A DNA stretch of 64,000 bases. Origin: Candidatus Gastranaerophilales bacterium. GTDB taxonomy: Bacteria; Cyanobacteriota; Vampirovibrionia; Gastranaerophilales; Gastranaerophilaceae. The position numbers and the translations under genes are program-made. The stretch's first letter is position 1, and each line of letters begins with the position of its first letter. Under the pieces are notes generated by a model. The model did no database searches. It was not told where the DNA came from and worked only from the letters and a program-made list of their open reading frames with translations. Shown here piece after piece: positions 63,066 through 64,000 of the stretch. Location: contig CALURI010000001.1 of NCBI GenBank assembly GCA_944323135.1, positions 62,001 through 126,000 on the forward strand. The letters run 5' to 3'.

Positions 63066-64000
63066 GTGAAAGTTAATTTAAATTTAAATCAGCCTAATAC
63101 AAATATAAATAGTAAAAAAATCAACTTTGAAGGATATAAACCAGCAAAAGATAACGGAGGGAACAGAGTTTACGAATTTAATTATGTTTATGATGACAGC
63201 AAATACGACTGTTATCTTGAATTATACTCTGTAGAACAAGATAATAACAACAACTATTACGTAACAAACATCTTAGAATCTATTGATTCTATGGATGATA
63301 ACTCTGACAATAAAGAATACGGAATAAAACTTGAAAGCGGCAAATCAACAAAAGTAGATTTACAAGGGGATTTCAACTTATCACTAGACCAACCTTTCGC
63401 TTATCACTACAAACTTTACCCAAAAAATAATCACAGTGCATCTCCAATTTATTTGGTTGATTCCGGAAATGTCATAAACGAAGTAGGCAAAACCAATAAA
63501 GGTTATGATATTTACAATATTGTTCCGGGTAAAGCTCCTTTAGTCAGAAAAGGCGGAGCTATGAAGCTTATTATTCCGGATAATTACAACATTGTATGGA
63601 AATATGATAATGATAACAATATTGTAATGAGAGACTCTGATGAAATAATAAATATATTACAAACATCTAAAAACTTTGCGAACAAAGTAGGCGGATCTCT
63701 TGCCGGAGTAGAACAAGATCTTGATGACGGGAAACTTGATATTTTTTCAAGAATAATCACACTTCCATTATTTACTGATGACAGTTTAACAGCACACGGT
63801 TACTGGAATAAAAACTGTTTTCAAATGGCTCATTCTCTCGGAAATATCAATAACTATACATCATTACAGAAAAAATTATTTGCAAAAGGTATTAATTTAG
63901 TATCCGATGGAGCTTATGTAAATGAAGGTCTTGAAGGGATTCACTTCCAACATATTTTAAAATGGGGTAACAAATCACCTTATTTTTACTGGTTTAACAT
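63066..64000 (+). CDS. Alpha-amylase-like (GH13-type) protein, 5' part
   Basis: The frame opens with GTG 63066, after GGAG at 63054-63057, and runs off the window end with 311 codons visible. The N-terminus is disordered and Asn-rich and ends in NFEG (residues 20-23), the motif shared with the genes at 26536 and 27495. Next comes a beta-rich part that looks like a carbohydrate-binding or N domain, then the beginning of a TIM-barrel-like region (LTAHGYWNKNCFQMAHSLGN and GINLVSDGAYVNEGLEGIHF). This pattern resembles a GH13 starch/glycogen enzyme, but the catalytic residues lie beyond the window. An N-terminal signal peptide is not visible. Confidence 0.6.
   Translation, partial: MKVNLNLNQPNTNINSKKINFEGYKPAKDNGGNRVYEFNYVYDDSKYDCYLELYSVEQDNNNNYYVTNILESIDSMDDNSDNKEYGIKLESGKSTKVDLQGDFNLSLDQPFAYHYKLYPKNNHSASPIYLVDSGNVINEVGKTNKGYDIYNIVPGKAPLVRKGGAMKLIIPDNYNIVWKYDNDNNIVMRDSDEIINILQTSKNFANKVGGSLAGVEQDLDDGKLDIFSRIITLPLFTDDSLTAHGYWNKNCFQMAHSLGNINNYTSLQKKLFAKGINLVSDGAYVNEGLEGIHFQHILKWGNKSPYFYWFN

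Overview
The window is AT-rich and comes from a Gram-negative-type bacterium: it has an RND pump with a TolC-like channel, FtsQ, lipoprotein signal peptidase and a full Mur pathway segment. I see no photosynthesis genes. Four prepilin-like genes carry the [F/Y]TLAE[V/I] start of a type IV pilin-like segment, and several lineage-restricted proteins have a disordered N-terminus ending in an FTG/FEG-type motif. I associate this combination with the non-photosynthetic, often gut-dwelling cyanobacterial relatives Gastranaerophilales (Vampirovibrionia, formerly Melainabacteria). That assignment is inference from gene content. I found no tRNA, rRNA, CRISPR array or insertion sequence.

Layout. 0.1-0.7 kb: rpmI-rplT with its leader. 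0.9-7.3 kb: murC-murB-ddl-ftsQ, then nadE and a metallo-beta-lactamase-fold protein. 7.5-10 kb: leuS. 10.1-10.9 kb: prepilin A. 11-13.7 kb: a secreted protein, lspA, a pseudouridine synthase and a LapA-like protein. 13.7-15.2 kb: small YtxH/DUF948 membrane proteins. 15.3-17.7 kb: murT, pdxJ and a zinc-ribbon protein. 18-21.3 kb: rex convergent on coaX, then the two-subunit serine dehydratase. 21.4-22.6 kb: a 46-residue ORF, a candidate antisense-oriented sRNA, and surE. 22.7-25.5 kb: SPOR protein, DUF366, queC and a HEAT-repeat protein. 25.6-26.4 kb: prepilin C. 26.5-28.3 kb: two lineage-specific membrane proteins. 28.5-30.9 kb: nadB-nadC. 31-34.5 kb: response regulator, SulP transporter, ankyrin protein. 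34.7-40.6 kb: complete tripartite RND efflux operon. 41-44.7 kb: ABC exporter, MarR-like regulator and small proteins. 44.7-48.3 kb: pyrH-frr-cdsA-rnc-rpe. 48.5-50 kb: an RHH protein and a regulator with four tandem winged helices. 50-57.7 kb: prfA-ylxR-infB // rbfA-truB-DUF2993-GerMN, interrupted by the oppositely oriented prepilin B. 57.8-59.5 kb: prepilin D. 59.7-64 kb: DUF475 protein, glycosyltransferase, ahcY and the start of an alpha-amylase-like gene.

The most striking signal is four C10 tracts, the only long C/G homopolymers I see in the window. Each lies in the first 10-25 codons of one of the four prepilin-like genes, downstream of a Shine-Dalgarno/ATG (two genes) or of a less well-marked start, and a promoter. 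In every case the start codon and the prepilin frame are out of register by exactly one base, so C11 (or C8) would give one continuous protein and C10 ends in a short peptide. Two of the genes (B and D) have no other usable start before the prepilin motif. The tracts share flanking DNA in both orientations relative to the genes. This looks like a slippage-based ON/OFF (phase-variable) surface-pilin system. The alternative is a systematic one-base undercall of C11 in the assembly, and long-read or amplicon data would decide between them.

Other points of interest are a NAD synthetase whose glutaminase domain has lost its catalytic residues, an operator-like 13-bp palindrome at the same distance from two unrelated genes, apparently leaderless mRNAs, and two small ORFs of 46 and 58 residues.
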